DNA of 64,000 bases from Levilactobacillus spicheri DSM 15429 (GCF_001435095.1 NZ_AZFC01000035.1:1-64000); one strand, 5' to 3'; shown: positions 30,269 through 38,612, counted from the stretch's first letter. Translations and numbers: made by a program. Notes: generated by a model not told the origin, from the sequence alone.

Positions 30269-31270
30269 TTACTTCGTCGAACTCCGCTTCATCAAGCCGT
30301 ATGGCAGGATGACCGTGTTTTCGTCGACCGTTTCGTTGTTCATCAACTTGGTCAGTAACCGCATCGCCACGGCCCCAATATCGTACAGGGGTTGCGTGAT
30401 CGAACTCATCTTTGGCCGAACCAATTCGGTCAGCTTGGTGTCGTTACTGGTGATGACCTCGAACGTGTCCGGCACGGCCACGTTGGCGTCCGTCAAGCCG
30501 TTCATGACGCCCGCTGCCAATTCGTCGTCCCCGACAAAGGCCGCGGTTGCACCGGCAGCGGTCAGGGCTGGTTCTAGCGCCTGGCCCGCCTTATAGGTGT
30601 AGTCGGTCTCAAAGATCAACTTGTCGTCAAAGGCAATGTTGGCATCCTTCAAGGCCTTCTTGTACCCCTTCAACCGGTAGTCATGGTTAATCGCTTCGTC
30701 CATGGGACCCGAAACGAAGGCGATTTTTTGGTTGCCATGATCGATCAGGTTCTTAACGGCTTCCGCAACGGCAGCAACGTAATCGATGTTGACACTTGGT
30801 TGCGACTTTTCGTCGTCCACGGAACCGGCCAAGACGATGGGCGCCTTGGAGCGCTTGAATTCTTCGCGCAACTCGGGGGTGACCCGGTTACCCATGAAGA
30901 TGATCCCATCGACCTGCTTAGCCATTAAGGTGTTCAGGACCTGGACCTCTTTTCCGCCGTTTTCGTCGGAGTTGGTCAGGATGATGTTGTATTTGTACAT
31001 CATCGCGATATCATCGATTCCCCGTGCTAATGACGCAAAATACTCGTTGGTGACGTCGGGGATGATAACCCCCACGGTCGTGGTCTTCTTGCTAGCCAGT
31101 CCTCGTGCGACGGCGTTGGGCCGGTAGTCTAACCGGTCGATGACCTCAAGCACCTTTTTCCGTGTAGCTGGTTTAACGTTTGGATTCCCGTTAACCACCC
31201 GCGAAACGGTGGCCATCGAGACCGCGGCTTCCCGTGCCACATCGTAAATCGTTACTGTTTGTTTTTCCAT
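30269..31270 (-). CDS. ccpA: Catabolite control protein A
   Basis: 333 residues, LacI/GalR family. The DNA-binding head TIYDVAREAAVSMATVSRVV and the hinge RPNAVARGLASKKTTTVGVI are diagnostic. The core is a periplasmic-binding-protein-like domain that in CcpA binds HPr-Ser46-P. CcpA is the global carbon regulator of Firmicutes and binds cre sites. The ATG at 31270 is chosen with GAAAGGG upstream; the frame to 31291 is open but lacks a ribosome-binding site. It is divergent from pepQ, a classical lactobacillar pair, and a cre site lies just upstream of its promoter, suggesting autoregulation. Confidence 0.96.
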   Translation of the reverse strand: MEKQTVTIYDVAREAAVSMATVSRVVNGNPNVKPATRKKVLEVIDRLDYRPNAVARGLASKKTTTVGVIIPDVTNEYFASLARGIDDIAMMYKYNIILTNSDENGGKEVQVLNTLMAKQVDGIIFMGNRVTPELREEFKRSKAPIVLAGSVDDEKSQPSVNIDYVAAVAEAVKNLIDHGNQKIAFVSGPMDEAINHDYRLKGYKKALKDANIAFDDKLIFETDYTYKAGQALEPALTAAGATAAFVGDDELAAGVMNGLTDANVAVPDTFEVITSNDTKLTELVRPKMSSITQPLYDIGAVAMRLLTKLMNNETVDENTVILPYGLMKRSSTK

Positions 31271-31330
31271 TGCGATAGCCCTTTCTTCCATGATTTAAGT
31301 TGTTTTCATTCGTTTTCATGCGACCTGACA

Positions 31331-31359
31331 AGTATACAGAACCGCAGTTCCTTGCGCAA
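31331..31359 (-). promoter_or_regulatory. Promoter of ccpA
   Basis: Minus-strand TTGCGC (31359-31354), 17-nt spacer, TATACT (31336-31331). The cre site begins 3 nt upstream of the -35. Confidence 0.7.
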
Positions 31360-31362
31360 GAC

Positions 31363-31376
31363 TGAAAACGCTTTCA
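31363..31376. promoter_or_regulatory. Catabolite-responsive element (cre) between ccpA and pepQ
   Basis: TGAAAACGCTTTCA matches the cre consensus TGNAANCGNNNNCA and is almost a perfect palindrome. The same location is known for ccpA-pepQ regions of other lactobacilli. It may control both genes. Confidence 0.9.
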
Positions 31377-31424
31377 TATCAAAGAATACCCTAATTTCAT
31401 GGAATTTTCAAGCCTCATGTCCGA

Positions 31425-31436
31425 CTATGCTATAAT
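31425..31436 (+). promoter_or_regulatory. Promoter of pepQ
   Basis: TG-C-TATAAT, with TATAAT at 31431-31436, is an extended -10. A weak TTCAAG lies 18 nt upstream. The start codon follows at 31464. Confidence 0.65.
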
Positions 31437-31463
31437 ATGTCTATCTTTTTAAGGGGTGATTAA

Positions 31464-32561
31464 ATGTCAAAACTCGAACAAATTCAACAATGGACCGCCG
31501 AACACCACGCTAGCCTCACCTACCTGAGCAACCCGAAAACCATTCAATACCTCACCGGTTTTGGGAGCGACCCCATCGAACGGGTCCTGGCGTTAGTGAT
31601 TTTCCCGGACCAAGATCCCTTCATCTTCGCACCCGCACTCGAGGTTGAGGTCATCAAGGCGACTGGGTGGCAATACCCGGTCATTGGTTACCTAGACCAC
31701 GAAGACCCGTGGGCCATGATTGGTGACCAGATCAAGCGCCGGCACGTGACGCCCGGTCGGATTGCTCTCGAAAAGGGGCAATTGCAGGTTGCCCGGATGG
31801 AAGCCCTCGCCGCACAATTCACCGACCCGACCTTTGATCTCGACATCACCAGCTTCATCGAGCACATGCGCCTGATCAAGTCGGCCGACGAGATCAAGAA
31901 GTTGGAAATCGCCGGGAAATGGGACGACTTCGCCTTCGAACACGGATTTGCCGCCGTTCAAGCGGGCAAGACGGAGGAATCCGCCGTGGCCGAACTGCAA
32001 TACGCGTTAATGAAGGAAGGCATCATGGAGATGTCCTTCGGGAGTCTGGTCCAGGCCGGCGCCCACGCCGCAGAACCCCACGGGGCCACGAACGACACCA
32101 AGTTCGCCAACAACGAACTCGTGCTGTTCGACCTCGGAACGGTCTACGACGGGTACATCAGTGACGCCTCCCGGACCGTAGCCCTGGGAACCCCGACGGC
32201 CAAGGAAAAAGAAATCTACGCCGTTTGTCTGGAAGCACAGTTAACGGCCCAAGCCGCCGTGAAACCCGGCATGACCGCCGCGGAACTCGACAAGATCGCC
32301 CGGGACATCATTACCAAGGCCGGCTACGGTGAATACTTCATTCACCGCCTCGGCCACGGTATGGGCATGAGTGACCACGAATTCCCATCCATCATGGCGG
32401 GGAACGACCTGGTCTTAGAACCCGGCATGTGCTTCTCCATCGAACCCGGTATCTACATTCCGGGTGTCGCCGGTGTCCGAATCGAGGACTGTGTCCACGT
32501 GACCGAGACCGGTTCACTGCCGTTCACGCACACCTCTAAGGAACTGACTTACGTCGGCTAA
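31464..32561 (+). CDS. pepQ: Xaa-Pro dipeptidase (prolidase)
   Basis: A 365-residue cytoplasmic M24B metallopeptidase that splits Xaa-Pro dipeptides at the end of casein or plant-protein breakdown. An N-terminal creatinase-like domain (1-125) precedes the pita-bread domain. Metal ligands are seen in LFDLGTVYDGYISDASR (two Asp), HRLGHGMGMSDHE (His), CFSIEPGIYIP (Glu) and VRIEDCVHV (Glu). ATG follows AAGGGGTGA. Divergent from ccpA with the shared cre site. Confidence 0.95.
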   Translation: MSKLEQIQQWTAEHHASLTYLSNPKTIQYLTGFGSDPIERVLALVIFPDQDPFIFAPALEVEVIKATGWQYPVIGYLDHEDPWAMIGDQIKRRHVTPGRIALEKGQLQVARMEALAAQFTDPTFDLDITSFIEHMRLIKSADEIKKLEIAGKWDDFAFEHGFAAVQAGKTEESAVAELQYALMKEGIMEMSFGSLVQAGAHAAEPHGATNDTKFANNELVLFDLGTVYDGYISDASRTVALGTPTAKEKEIYAVCLEAQLTAQAAVKPGMTAAELDKIARDIITKAGYGEYFIHRLGHGMGMSDHEFPSIMAGNDLVLEPGMCFSIEPGIYIPGVAGVRIEDCVHVTETGSLPFTHTSKELTYVG

Positions 32562-32578
32562 TCCCGACGGCAACGCTG

Positions 32579-32636
32579 GCCCCCAGGGCTGCTCGTCGAA
32601 TCCCCGTGATTCGGTGAGCGGCCCTGGGGGCTTTTT
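32579..32636 (+). terminator. Terminator of pepQ
   Basis: CCCCCAGGGC-N-GCTC pairs with GAGC-N-GCCCTGGGGG; a smaller AAT/ATT stem lies inside, and TTTTT follows. Confidence 0.9.
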
Positions 32637-32829
32637 ATGAAGTGGCTTACGCGTCGTACTAATTGATCGAAAAAACAGTGGCATTGACTAACCGTTCCAT
32701 CGGCTTATATTTCCCAATAATAAACACACAACACAGCCGTCACGTTATGACGGTCATGGCTGCCATTATTAAGATTGCTGGAGAGAAGCTGGGCCCAGAC
32801 CGTGAAATTGTGGTTAGTCAGCGTTCCTC

Positions 32830-32929
32830 AGCTGGCTTATCACAAGGCCGAGCTTCAAGACACATGTATTTTGCGTGGCTTGAAGTCGTGCCCACGGTCG
32901 TCACGGCCCAGCTGAGCGGAAGCAATCGA
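32830..32929 (-). repeat. Dispersed intergenic element, copy A
   Basis: A 100-nt sequence that recurs at 38764-38863 on the other strand, with about 86 of 100 bases equal by eye. Read on the minus strand it can fold: CAGCTGG with CCAGCTG outside, GGCCG with CGGCC next, and CTTCAAG with CTTGAAG inside. Confidence 0.8.
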
Positions 32930-33000
32930 CAGCTTCCTCCAATTTAAACAACATGCCGTGACATCCGCTGAGAAGCGGGCCCTGCCAGTCCATGAAAAAA

Positions 33001-33027
33001 GCCATTCCAGCAACGGAATGGCTTTTT
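33001..33027 (-). terminator. Bidirectional terminator
   Basis: GCCATTCC-AGCAAC-GGAATGGC, flanked by AAAAAA on the left and TTTTT on the right. It stops the DUF948/YtxH-like operon on the minus strand. Confidence 0.92.
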
Positions 33028-33038
33028 ATATAGATGAT

Positions 33039-33449
33039 TTAAGCTTCAGAATGGTCTTCGGCGGAGTCGGTCGGGGTCGTCTCGGCGGCCGGTTCACTGG
33101 CAACCGAGTTCACCGGGGCCGTGGGCGTCTCAATGTCCGCCACTTCATCGCTGCTCAAGACGATGTCGTCATCGGCCTTGTGGTCCGCAACGGTCGCCGG
33201 GTCGTCGTCAGCCTGATAGTCGTCCGCGGCAGCGGCCTTATCCGCCAACCGGTCGTTCAAGTCTTCCTTGAAGTCGTCCAGGGCATCGGCAGCGTAGAAC
33301 GCGTAGTCCACGGCACGGTCCTTTAACGCGTTACACCGGTCACGAGCTGCATCCTTCAGGGCTTCACGCTGTTCCAAATCTAAGGTGTGGTACGCGGCCA
33401 CGGCCGCCCCACCTAATAATAAACCAGCTAATAATTTGTGTTTTGCCAT
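33039..33449 (-). CDS. YtxH-like small membrane-anchored protein
   Basis: 136 residues. An N-terminal hydrophobic segment (KLLAGLLLGGAAVAAYHTL) is followed by a charged helical part (LEQREALKDAARDRCNALKD) and a long acidic, Ala/Asp/Thr-rich tail. The layout and its place behind a DUF948 gene and near ccpA recall the B. subtilis ytxG-ytxH general-stress genes, but similarity to YtxH proper is weak. ATG follows GAAGGT. It is the second gene of a two-gene operon and ends at a strong terminator. Confidence 0.65.
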   Translation of the reverse strand: MAKHKLLAGLLLGGAAVAAYHTLDLEQREALKDAARDRCNALKDRAVDYAFYAADALDDFKEDLNDRLADKAAAADDYQADDDPATVADHKADDDIVLSSDEVADIETPTAPVNSVASEPAAETTPTDSAEDHSEA

Positions 33450-33473
33450 CTTGATGACCTTCCCTTCTCTGTG

Positions 33474-33884
33474 CTAATCCTGGTGTTTGTGGCTCCGACT
33501 GCGGTAGAGATCAAACGCGGTCTTGCCTACCCGGGCTGCTAACGACGTTTTAGCGGTGGTCTTGACCGTATCACTTACGCGATCGGTCAGTTTACGGGTC
33601 GCCGCATTCAAATCGGAGACACTCTCGCCTAAGTCAGCGGCCGCTTGGAACACGGGATCGATCGTGGCCACCTTCTTATTGACGTCTTCCAGTAATTCAT
33701 TGGCATTGGCCATAATGTTTTCCGCCTGATGACTAATGGTATCCACATCACTCGTCATCGTTTTCATTGAATGATTCAGCTCACCCAACGTTTTGTTTAA
33801 TTTCATTAAGAACATCCCAATGAAGAGCACTAGAATGAGCACTGCGATTGCTGCAATCAGGCCCGCTACTTGTCCACCGGTCAT
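33474..33884 (-). CDS. DUF948 domain-containing protein (YtxG-like)
   Basis: 136 residues. One N-terminal membrane helix (VAGLIAAIAVLILVLFIGMF) is followed by a long amphipathic coiled coil (about 30-100) and a basic C-terminus ending RSRSHKHQD. This matches the DUF948 family, represented by the B. subtilis stress protein YtxG; the molecular role is not known. The ATG at 33884 has AAGGAGGGG before it; the frame from 33947 lies in the promoter. A good promoter precedes it and the YtxH-like gene follows after 24 nt. Confidence 0.85.
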   Translation of the reverse strand: MTGGQVAGLIAAIAVLILVLFIGMFLMKLNKTLGELNHSMKTMTSDVDTISHQAENIMANANELLEDVNKKVATIDPVFQAAADLGESVSDLNAATRKLTDRVSDTVKTTAKTSLAARVGKTAFDLYRSRSHKHQD

Positions 33885-33918
33885 GACAACCCCTCCTTGT
33901 ATTCGGTTACTTACCATT

Positions 33919-33947
33919 AGAATAGCATTCTCGCCCCCACCGCGCAA
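33919..33947 (-). promoter_or_regulatory. Promoter of the DUF948 operon
   Basis: Minus-strand TTGCGC (33947-33942), 17-nt spacer, TATTCT (33924-33919) with a TGC extension. It resembles a sigma-A promoter; no sigma-B signature is visible. Confidence 0.6.
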
Positions 33948-34007
33948 TTAAAACCCCACAACCGTTCGTGATTTTCACCACTTCGGTCCGCACACGCCCG
34001 AAAAGTC

Positions 34008-34016
34008 TGCTAAACT
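34008..34016 (+). promoter_or_regulatory. Extended -10 promoter of the mscS-like gene
   Basis: TG-C-TAAACT (TAAACT at 34011-34016), about 40 nt before the TTG start. No clear -35 is seen. Confidence 0.35.
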
Positions 34017-34054
34017 AAGGAAGTTCCTTATTCTTACCAAGGGGGGTTCGTCCG

Positions 34055-34933
34055 TTGACGATCCAAGCACTCGTTACCACCACCGCCACTTCTACCAAGT
34101 GGTTTCAACACTACATCCAGTCCTTTAACTGGGAATCCTTCTTTCACCTGGTCACGACCCGCTTCTTAAACCTGGTCGCCTTGACCGTGTTATTTTTTCT
34201 CATTAACCTGATTGGAAAAGCCATTTTAAGTCGCAGTTTCAAGAAATACCTGGCCAGTCGTGATCAGACCAGCAACCGGCTCCAGACCATCAGCATGCTG
34301 ACCATGAACCTCTTTCACTACACCGTCCTGTTTTTCTGGGTCTACGCGTTACTTTCCACGCTGGGCGTTCCCGTGGGCACCCTGGTCGCCGGGGCCGGAA
34401 TCTTCAGTCTGGCTTTAGGGCTGGGCGCTCAGGGCTTCGTCAGCGACCTGGTCACGGGGATCTCAATCTTAGTCGAGCAACAGTTTGACGTGGGGGATGC
34501 TGTGAAAATCGGTACCATCGAAGGCACCGTTACCGCCCTGGGGCTCCGGACCACGCAGGTGACTAGCGCGGACGGGACCGTCAACTACATCCCCAACCGC
34601 AACATCACCATCATTGCCAACCGGTCACGCAACAACATGCGGGCCCTGGTCAACATCCCCATCGCGACGTCGACGCCGGTCGAACAGCTGCCCGCCATCA
34701 TCGAACGGGTCAACGAGCAACTGGTCCCCGCGCACCCCAGTATCATCGAAGATCCGGTGTTGACCGGCGTCGTCACCCTGCCCAGCGGTGAGCTGGTCTA
34801 TCAGGTCGGCCTCATTGCCAAGAATGGCAGTCAATTCAACCTTCAAGCCACCTTTCTGACCGCCTACCTCAAGGCGATCCGCCAGGCCGGCATCACGTTG
34901 CCGACCCACGCCATGACCACCCCCAAAGCGTAG
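34055..34933 (+). CDS. MscS-family small-conductance mechanosensitive channel
   Basis: A 292-residue membrane channel that opens under hypo-osmotic shock. Helices lie near residues 38-58 and 88-112, followed by the pore helix GAGIFSLALGLGAQGFVSDL with alternating Gly and Ala. The MscS beta domain then has GDAVKIGTIEGTVTALGLRT and IPNRNITIIANRSRN. The C-terminal alpha/beta domain completes the usual length. The start is a TTG at 34055, chosen because AAGGGGGG lies 7 nt upstream. It is monocistronic with a strong terminator. Confidence 0.9.
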   Translation: MTIQALVTTTATSTKWFQHYIQSFNWESFFHLVTTRFLNLVALTVLFFLINLIGKAILSRSFKKYLASRDQTSNRLQTISMLTMNLFHYTVLFFWVYALLSTLGVPVGTLVAGAGIFSLALGLGAQGFVSDLVTGISILVEQQFDVGDAVKIGTIEGTVTALGLRTTQVTSADGTVNYIPNRNITIIANRSRNNMRALVNIPIATSTPVEQLPAIIERVNEQLVPAHPSIIEDPVLTGVVTLPSGELVYQVGLIAKNGSQFNLQATFLTAYLKAIRQAGITLPTHAMTTPKA

Positions 34934-34983
34934 CAAGTCTTGAAAGTGCGTCGCGGGTACGTCAATCACATTATCAGACAGCT

Positions 34984-35017
34984 AAAAAAGGTTGAGACGC
35001 AGGTCTCAACCTTTTTT
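34984..35017 (+). terminator. Bidirectional terminator
   Basis: AAAAAAGGTTGAGAC pairs with GTCTCAACCTTTTTT around a 4-nt loop. It separates the convergent mscS-like gene and CBS-domain gene. Confidence 0.93.
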
Positions 35018-35040
35018 GATAGTCCATTCTCTTGTTTTGC

Positions 35041-35532
35041 TTACCGATTCTCGGCGGCGGGATCCAGTTCGCGGCGGGTCACCTGATACTCCCGGTCCAG
35101 GTTATGGGCCAGGTAATTGACCCGCTTGAGGATCTCCCGGCGCGTAATGATGCCCTGGAAGATCATGTCTTCCGTCACCAACGGCAGGAAGGGTTCGTCC
35201 ACCAACAGGTTTAAGATTTTTTCCAACTTGGTCGGATCGTCCACCCACCGTTTGACCGGTTGCATCACGTCGGCGACCTGGACGCCACTCAATTGGTCGA
35301 CCGCGGCGCCCGGGACCTTTAACAGGCTATCGGTCACGGCCGATAACGACAACAGCCCCTGTAAGTGGTCGTCCGGCGCCAACACGGGAATCCGCGTGTA
35401 GCCGACCTTGGAGAGCACCATCAAGGCGTGCTCCAGGGTGTTGGTCGCCGTGACGGTCGCCACGATGTCGGCGGGAATCACGTAACTCTTGGGGTCTTCT
35501 AGAAGCAGCTGCTCAACCGCAGCATCAATCAT
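35041..35532 (-). CDS. CBS-pair protein, cyclic-di-AMP-binding CbpB/DarB-like
   Basis: 163 residues with two CBS motifs (about 13-75 and 85-145). NTLEHALMVLSKVGYTRIPV and the IFQGIITRREILKRVNYL end closely follow B. subtilis YkuL (DarB) and listerial CbpB. Those proteins bind c-di-AMP and, when free, activate the (p)ppGpp synthetase. The same link to potassium and stringent control is inferred here. It is the last gene of murI-rdgB-phosphoesterase-cbpB, 7 nt after the phosphoesterase gene. ATG at 35532 has AGAAAGGATG in front. Confidence 0.85.
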   Translation of the reverse strand: MIDAAVEQLLLEDPKSYVIPADIVATVTATNTLEHALMVLSKVGYTRIPVLAPDDHLQGLLSLSAVTDSLLKVPGAAVDQLSGVQVADVMQPVKRWVDDPTKLEKILNLLVDEPFLPLVTEDMIFQGIITRREILKRVNYLAHNLDREYQVTRRELDPAAENR

Positions 35533-35539
35533 GAATCAG

Positions 35540-36073
35540 TCATCCTTTCTGGGGGCGCTCAAAGCTAAATTTCAGGCGCGTCACGGGCCGCCCATCCCGG
35601 GTATAGTACTGCACCAGCCATTGTTCCGGCGTCACGGTCACCAGCGCACAGGTGCCACCTAGGGTGCGAAATTCACCGCGGGGTTGGCTAATACTGCCGG
35701 GATTTAAGTATAACCGGCCACCGGTCATCTCGACCGCCAGCTCGTGGGTGTGACCGAAGAAGACGGCGTCGGCCTGGACCGCCTCGGCGTGCAGCTGCAG
35801 CTTCGTCAAGTCCCAGTGCACGGCGTCGCGGTGGCCGTGGGTCAACAGGACCTGTGCCCCATCGATCTTAGGCGTGAGTGCCAACGGAAAGCCGTCGTCG
35901 ATGTCCATGTTTCCCCGGACAACGTAGGTATTCGGGGCCAAGAACCAGGGGTCATCGGCGGTCATCTCGGAATCCCCGCAATGAAAGGTCACGTCCGGCC
36001 GCAGCTTCCGGCGGAGGTCCGGTAAGATCTCCCGGTCACCGTGGTTATCACTGATCACTAGCCAACGTGCCAT
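35540..36073 (-). CDS. YfcE/YsnB-type metallophosphoesterase
   Basis: A 177-residue phosphodiesterase of the YfcE/MJ0936 family. Metal ligands are in VISDNHGD, FHCGDSEM, VRGNMD, LTHGH and FFGHTHE. In Firmicutes it follows racE/murI and rdgB, as here. The biological substrate is not known. ATG at 36073 is preferred because GGTGGGGGGCG lies upstream; the frame from 36091 would start inside rdgB. It lies 2 nt after the rdgB stop. Confidence 0.9.
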   Translation of the reverse strand: MARWLVISDNHGDREILPDLRRKLRPDVTFHCGDSEMTADDPWFLAPNTYVVRGNMDIDDGFPLALTPKIDGAQVLLTHGHRDAVHWDLTKLQLHAEAVQADAVFFGHTHELAVEMTGGRLYLNPGSISQPRGEFRTLGGTCALVTVTPEQWLVQYYTRDGRPVTRLKFSFERPQKG

Positions 36074-36075
36074 GC

Positions 36076-36675
36076 TTACGCCCCCCACCATTCATCGAAC
36101 TTGGTCAACATCTCCGCCGTGGCCCGGGCCCGGTGGCTGATCTGATTCTTACGGGCCAGCGGCATTTCCGCAAAGGTCTGCTGCTCGGCCGGCACGTAAA
36201 AGAGCGGATCGTACCCGAACCCATCATCCCCGCGGGGGGCCGTCAGGATCGTGCCCTGAATTTCCCCCGTCGTAATCAGTTCCTGACCGTTCGGCTTCAC
36301 CAGGACCAACGACGTGTGAAACCGCGCCGTTCGGTCGGCAGCCGGAACACCGGTCAGGTTGGCCAACAGCTTGGCCTTGTTCTTGGCGTCGTCGTGGTCC
36401 CCGGCATACCGGGCGGAGTAGATGCCCGGTTCACCGTTCAGGGCGTCCACCATCAGCCCCGAATCATCCGCTAAGACGGGAAGTTGGGTCGCCTGGGCGA
36501 CCGTGGTGGCCTTCAGCTGGGCGTTTTCGGTAAACGTCGTGCCGGTCTCCGGAATCGCCGGTAACGCGGGAAAATCGGCGAGGGTCTTGACCGTAATGCC
36601 TTTGGGTTCGAAGATGGCGCGAAACTCCCGGGCCTTCCCGGGGTTCGACGTTGCAATGACTAGGATTTCTTCCAT
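36076..36675 (-). CDS. rdgB: XTP/dITP diphosphatase (HAM1/RdgB)
   Basis: A 199-residue house-cleaning pyrophosphatase that removes dITP, dXTP and related bases from the nucleotide pool. The signature IATSNPGKAREFRAIF is at the N-terminus. PVLADDSGLMVDAL, PGIYSARYAG and DDGFGYDPLFY are all present. Its 5' end overlaps murI by 16 nt, so translation is probably coupled. Normal family length. Confidence 0.95.
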   Translation of the reverse strand: MEEILVIATSNPGKAREFRAIFEPKGITVKTLADFPALPAIPETGTTFTENAQLKATTVAQATQLPVLADDSGLMVDALNGEPGIYSARYAGDHDDAKNKAKLLANLTGVPAADRTARFHTSLVLVKPNGQELITTGEIQGTILTAPRGDDGFGYDPLFYVPAEQQTFAEMPLARKNQISHRARATAEMLTKFDEWWGA

Positions 36676-37514
36676 GATGACGATTCCTCCAATGTGGCCT
36701 GTTCTAAGGTGGCGAGGCTGACGGGCTGAGCCGGTAACACCGGTGCCGTCAACCAGGCCTGCGCTAACGTATCAAATTGGGCGGGATCCCCGGTCGTATA
36801 GGTCACCGTGGCCGGGTGTAAGACCCCCGTATCGTTGGCCTGTCCCGCGTAATCCAGCAACGCGGTGACCATTTCTGCCGTAGCGGTCCCGGGATCGACC
36901 AGGGTCACGTCCGGTCCCAGTGCGGCCTGAATGGCTGCCCGCAGAAGCGGAAAATGGGTGCACCCCATCACCAGGGTATCGATGTCCTGGTGCTTGAACG
37001 GTGCCAGGCCCCGCGCCACCGCGGCGAAGGCCTGTGGCGACGTCAGGTCGTTGTGCTCGACCAGCTTCACAAAGTCCGGCGTGGCTAAGCTCACCACGGT
37101 ATCGCCGGGGGCCAACGCCTGAATCTGGTGGCGGTACTGGTCACTCTTGACGGTCCCCTGCGTGGCGATGACCCCGATGCGGTGCCGCCGCGTCGCTTGA
37201 ACCGCGCTGCGGGCCCCCGGGACGATCACTCCCACGACCGGAATCTTGACCCGTTGCCGCAGGGCGGGCAAGGCCGCCGCCGTTGCCGTGTTGCACGCAA
37301 TGACGAACAACTTGATCTGGTGCCGACGTTCCAGGAAGGCTTCGATTTGTTGGGTAAACTGCGCAACTTCCTGTGGCGACCGGGGGCCATAGGGAAGCCG
37401 CCCCTGGTCACCCAGATACACCGTCTCTTCGGTGGGTAACAACCGTTGAATCTCTCTTAAAACCGTTAAGCCGCCAACCCCTGAATCCATTAATCCAATC
37501 GGATGATTTTGCAT
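36660..37514 (-). CDS. murI: Glutamate racemase
   Basis: A 284-residue cofactor-independent racemase that makes D-glutamate for peptidoglycan. The two catalytic cysteines are in FVIACNTATA and VMGCTHFPLL. The N-terminal MDSGVGGLTVLREI and DQGRLPYGPRS (usual form RAPYG) are present. It heads the operon murI-rdgB-phosphoesterase-cbpB. ATG at 37514 lies behind AAGGAGCG. A promoter with 17-nt spacing is 36 nt upstream. Confidence 0.95.
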   Translation of the reverse strand: MQNHPIGLMDSGVGGLTVLREIQRLLPTEETVYLGDQGRLPYGPRSPQEVAQFTQQIEAFLERRHQIKLFVIACNTATAAALPALRQRVKIPVVGVIVPGARSAVQATRRHRIGVIATQGTVKSDQYRHQIQALAPGDTVVSLATPDFVKLVEHNDLTSPQAFAAVARGLAPFKHQDIDTLVMGCTHFPLLRAAIQAALGPDVTLVDPGTATAEMVTALLDYAGQANDTGVLHPATVTYTTGDPAQFDTLAQAWLTAPVLPAQPVSLATLEQATLEESSSWKKS

Positions 37515-37549
37515 GACTCAACGCTCCTTCGTTCTTTTCTTGAATCTAT

Positions 37550-37578
37550 ATTATCGCCTTTTTTTGAACCGGTTTCAA
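37550..37578 (-). promoter_or_regulatory. Promoter of the murI operon
   Basis: Minus-strand TTGAAA (37578-37573), 17-nt spacer, GATAAT (37555-37550). Confidence 0.6.
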
Positions 37579-37659
37579 GTTTCGCCCCACTGTCCGGACG
37601 GTTTCGCCATAAGAAAACCTAAAATTTCCCCCACACACCATGTGACAAAAAATTTACGG

Positions 37660-37665
37660 TATAAT
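37660..37665 (+). promoter_or_regulatory. -10 element of the yslB-like gene
   Basis: A perfect TATAAT lies 51 nt before the GTG start codon. No convincing -35 is found at the right distance. Confidence 0.45.
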
Positions 37666-37716
37666 AGCAAAGAGGTTACATTCAGGTCATGAATTCAAAC
37701 GAAGGAGTCAACCATC

Positions 37717-38232
37717 GTGAAAAACTTATATCAAACCGTCATGAGCGACGCTGCGGGCGCGCCCTACTTTCCCCAACTCTTATTCCGTGACGCCCTGCTG
37801 CCCGAACTGCTCGGCGATGACAAGGGCGCCATCGGCTACTGGGCGGGCAAGGCGCTTGCCCGTAAGTTCCCGTTAGCCAATCCCAAAGACGCCGCGGTCT
37901 TTTTTCAACAAGCCGGTTTCGGGACCCTCACCCTGCTCAAGCAGAGTGCCGAGATGACCCGCTGGCAGCTTAGCGGTGAGCCCGTTGCCCTGCGCAAGCG
38001 CCTCGACAGCACCCCCGACTTTACGTTAGAGGCGGGCTTCTTGGCCGAGATGATGGCTCAGCAGCTCGGGGTCACCGCCGAAGCGGAACTGGTCGACACG
38101 ACCCGCAAGTTGCGGAGTCAGGCCGTGACCTTCGACGTCTACACCGACCCGGACGACACGGTCCCCAACTACGACGCCCCGGAACCCCTCAAGATCGTCG
38201 GGGCACCCGCGGCCGATACACCTGAGGAATAA
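37717..38232 (+). CDS. YslB family protein (DUF2507)
   Basis: A 171-residue soluble protein of the DUF2507/YslB family: FRDALLPELLGDDKGAIGYW, GKALARKFPLANPKDAAVFF and FTLEAGFLAEMMAQQLG. YslB has no settled function and lies next to the murI and trxA genes in many Lactobacillales. The start is GTG at 37717 with AAGGAG at 10 nt. The C-terminal 40 residues are acidic and Pro-rich. Divergent from murI. Confidence 0.85.
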   Translation: MKNLYQTVMSDAAGAPYFPQLLFRDALLPELLGDDKGAIGYWAGKALARKFPLANPKDAAVFFQQAGFGTLTLLKQSAEMTRWQLSGEPVALRKRLDSTPDFTLEAGFLAEMMAQQLGVTAEAELVDTTRKLRSQAVTFDVYTDPDDTVPNYDAPEPLKIVGAPAADTPEE

Positions 38233-38241
38233 CAAATTTTT

Positions 38242-38285
38242 AAAAAAAGGGATTTCCGTTAACGATTTAGCGGAAATCCCTTTTT
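38242..38285 (+). terminator. Bidirectional terminator between yslB and trxA
   Basis: GGGATTTCCG pairs with CGGAAATCCC, flanked by A residues and followed by TTTTT. Confidence 0.92.
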
Positions 38286-38297
38286 GCGACCCATCCC

Positions 38298-38612
38298 TTA
38301 AGCCAGGTATTGGTCTAAAATCTTCTTCAATTGTTCCTTGGAGTGGTAACCCACGATGGAGTCGACCACTTCGCCGTCCTTCTTCACGAGTAACGTTGGG
38401 ATACTCATGATACCGAAGGATTGTGGGGTGTTCGGGTTCGCGTCGACGTCCATCTTGTTGAACGTCACTTGATCGCCCATCTCATCGGCTAATTGTTCAA
38501 CCACTGGTGATTGCATCCGACAAGGACCGCACCACGTTGCCCAAAAATCGGTCAGAGTGACACCCTTGGCAGTGTCTTGTTCAAAGGTCTTATCAGTTGT
38601 TTCGGTAACCAT
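38298..38612 (-). CDS. trxA: Thioredoxin
   Basis: A 104-residue thioredoxin with the active site WCGPC in DFWATWCGPCRMQSPV and the cis-Pro in SIPTLLVKKDG. It reduces protein disulfides with thioredoxin reductase. ATG at 38612 follows AGGGAGG. It lies behind mutS2, but a 249-nt gap with its own promoter and a dispersed element separates them. The promoter carries a perfect inverted repeat over the -10. Confidence 0.95.
   Translation of the reverse strand: MVTETTDKTFEQDTAKGVTLTDFWATWCGPCRMQSPVVEQLADEMGDQVTFNKMDVDANPNTPQSFGIMSIPTLLVKKDGEVVDSIVGYHSKEQLKKILDQYLA

Larger units (their letters stand above)
32562..33038. other. Intergenic region behind pepQ with a dispersed repeat
   Basis: After the pepQ terminator come about 350 nt without a credible gene. 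Positions 32830-32929 are copy A of the dispersed element described separately. Positions 32730-32760 contain another imperfect inverted repeat (AGCCGTCA with TGAC and GGCT). The TTG-initiated frame 32663-32947 runs through the repeat and is not thought to be a gene. Confidence 0.5.

Noticed and set aside
32663..32947. 94-codon frame behind pepQ
   Set aside because: It starts with TTG without a ribosome-binding site and runs through the dispersed repeat copy A, whose reverse reading explains the peptide.
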